DNA from: Hyphococcus sp.
GTDB lineage: Bacteria; Pseudomonadota; Alphaproteobacteria; Caulobacterales; Parvularculaceae
Direction: 5' to 3'
Assembly: GCA_021776375.1 (NCBI GenBank)
Contig: JAJFGA010000051.1
Location: forward strand, 62,001-126,000
Length of the DNA stretch: 64,000 nucleotides
In this document: in pieces, positions 62,821-64,000 of the stretch
How positions within the stretch are numbered: the first letter of the stretch is position 1
Layout of the letters: the number at the start of each line of letters is the position of its first letter
Program-made: the position numbers and the translations under genes
Notes under the pieces: model-generated
The model's database searches: none
The model's input: the letters and a program-made list of their open reading frames with translations, nothing else
What the model was told of the DNA's origin: nothing

Positions 62821-64000
62821 GTGAAATTTACCAATGTCCGCCTTGTCGGGTTTAAGTCGTTTGTGGAGCCTACGGATTTTGAAATCCGTGAGGGGCTAAC
62901 CGGTATTGTCGGCCCTAATGGCTGCGGCAAGTCGAACCTGCTTGAAGCCATGCGCTGGGTCATGGGCGCGACCTCGGCCAAAGCGCTGCGCGGCGACGGC
63001 ATGGATGCGGTGATTTTTTCCGGCACATCAATGCGGCCGTCGCGCAACTGGGCGGAGGTGATTTTAACTCTCGATAATGCCGATCGTACGGCGCCTGCAG
63101 AGTATAACGAGCATGCGGAACTGGAAGTATCGCGGCGCATCATCCGCAAGGACGAGGGCACGCAGTCGCTCTACCGCATCAATTCGAAGGAAGTGCGCGC
63201 CAAAGACGTGCAGCTGTTGTTCGCTGACGCATCAACCGGCGCCAACTCCCCAGCTTTGGTGCGCCAGGGTCAGGTCGCCGAACTCATCAGCGCCAAACCG
63301 CAAAACCGCCGCCGTCTGCTGGAAGAGGCGGCAGGCGTTACCGGCATTCACTCGCGCCGCCACGAGGCGGAGTTGCGCCTGCGCGCGGCGGAGCAAAACA
63401 TTGACCGCCTTGATGATGTCATCTCGGAACTTGAAACCCAGAAGGGCGCACTCGCCCGGCAGGCGCGTCAGGCGACGCGTTATCGCAATGTTTCAGGCGA
63501 CATACGCCGCACCGAGGCGATGTTGTGTTACCTGCGCTGGCGCGAGGCGGTGGATGCACAGGAAAAAGCCGCCGCCGGCCTTAGCGAAATTTCCGGGCTG
63601 ATCGAAGAAACCGTACGCGTCGCCGCCGCTGCGTCGACTGCGCAAGCGCAAGCCCATGAAGCGCTCGAACCTTTGCGCCTTGCCGAAGCCCAAGCCGCCG
63701 CCGCGCTCCACCGCCTCACGGTCGCACGCGAAAATCTCGATGATGAAGCCGCACGTGCGGAAGCGGAACTGAACCGTCTTGGCGACGAGATTGGCCGCCT
63801 GAAGGAAGATATCGCGCGCGAAAAAGACCTTCGCGACGACGCCGAAAAAGCCGCCGAAGCGCTGAACCTGGAACAAGCAGAGCTGGTCTCGCGCGAGGCG
63901 TCCGAGGCCGATCGTCTGGCGGAAGCCGAAGCGGTAAGCGCCAAATCCGCCGCCGCGCTTGAACGCATCGAACGCACTTTTGACGAAAAAAGCACCGAGG
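62821..64000 (+). CDS. smc: Chromosome segregation protein SMC (5' part)
   Basis: The frame runs from the GTG at 62821 to the window end (393 codons). The start, FTNVRLVGFKSFVEPTDF in pieces, matches SMC and gives the Walker A motif GPNGCGKSN at residues 31-39. Downstream are LLFADASTGANSPALVRQGQVAELISAKP in pieces and RRLLEEAAGV (about 162-171), the conserved end of the N-terminal head. From about 180 the alanine/glutamate-rich coiled coil begins. SMC holds and compacts sister DNA with ScpAB. The GTG start has only GGGAAAA upstream. Confidence 0.96.
   Translation, partial: MKFTNVRLVGFKSFVEPTDFEIREGLTGIVGPNGCGKSNLLEAMRWVMGATSAKALRGDGMDAVIFSGTSMRPSRNWAEVILTLDNADRTAPAEYNEHAELEVSRRIIRKDEGTQSLYRINSKEVRAKDVQLLFADASTGANSPALVRQGQVAELISAKPQNRRRLLEEAAGVTGIHSRRHEAELRLRAAEQNIDRLDDVISELETQKGALARQARQATRYRNVSGDIRRTEAMLCYLRWREAVDAQEKAAAGLSEISGLIEETVRVAAAASTAQAQAHEALEPLRLAEAQAAAALHRLTVARENLDDEAARAEAELNRLGDEIGRLKEDIAREKDLRDDAEKAAEALNLEQAELVSREASEADRLAEAEAVSAKSAAALERIERTFDEKSTE

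Overview
This window looks like the chromosome of a high-GC alphaproteobacterium. The best evidence is a CcrM-type (GANTC) DNA methyltransferase next to rnhB, the order mutY / DUF721 (DciA-like) / dsbA-like / smc at the right end, a DUF1674 (SDHAF4-type) protein, and dispersed alphaproteobacterial intergenic palindromes (two copies beginning CCTTCG and carrying a CCTCAGGATGAGG core). Two secreted proteins with PEP-CTERM-like tails, a two-partner secretion locus and many exported peptidases suggest a free-living, probably aquatic lineage. A Parvularculales- or Hyphomonadaceae-like organism is a guess. No tRNA, rRNA, CRISPR array, transposase or integrase was seen; the window is gene-dense and mostly housekeeping or ordinary accessory metabolism.

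Layout. 0-8 kb: two alpha/beta hydrolases, a glutathione transferase, the SDHAF4-type protein, a frameshifted methyltransferase and a large secreted astacin-like metalloprotease built from repeats. 7-28 kb: tlyA, dxs, xseB and a histone-deacetylase-family gene, all on the minus strand and in the order of a cluster common in alphaproteobacteria, but pulled apart by inserted modules. These are a DUF4114/PEP-CTERM protein, a TpsB/TpsA pair with a TPR/TonB-like protein, an SDR, an SMP-30-like protein, a TetR/AhpD-like pair, a flavoprotein, a membrane protein with a membrane-bound LytTR regulator, and a PhzF/cyclodeaminase/ArsR module. ispA is absent from its expected place. 28-42 kb: an M20 peptidase, a MOSC/SDR pair, a metallophosphoesterase, an M19 dipeptidase, feoAB with a Fur-box-like site, an acyl-CoA dehydrogenase, a Sua5-type t6A enzyme, an AraC regulator and a serine hydrolase. 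42-53 kb: a lipoprotein with a methyltransferase fold, an FAD-linked hydroxyacid dehydrogenase, yaaA, an ArsR/AHSA1/RibD-like operon, a small membrane protein with a good promoter, a second M19 dipeptidase, a TPR protein, a TIGR04282/TIGR04283 pair and a PA0069-type radical SAM protein. 53-64 kb: rnhB, ccrM with five GANTC sites clustered upstream, a second PEP-CTERM-like protein, a class C acid phosphatase lipoprotein, an acyl-CoA carboxylase beta subunit, an SprA-related protein, mutY, the DciA-like gene, a DsbA-like lipoprotein and the 5' part of smc.

The genes fall into small functional units rather than one pathway. Several regulator/target units have palindromic operators readable in the sequence (TetR at 19.8 kb, ArsR at 25.8 kb, ArsR at 45.5 kb, a Fur-like site at 36.5 kb). 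The points most worth following are the PhzF/cyclodeaminase/ArsR module with an operator filling the whole 32-base divergent gap, the dismantled hdac-xseB-(ispA)-dxs-tlyA cluster, the compact TPS locus, the repeat-rich astacin protease, the GANTC cluster at ccrM and the single-base frameshift in the methyltransferase. No strong candidate for a wholly new defence or mobile system was found.
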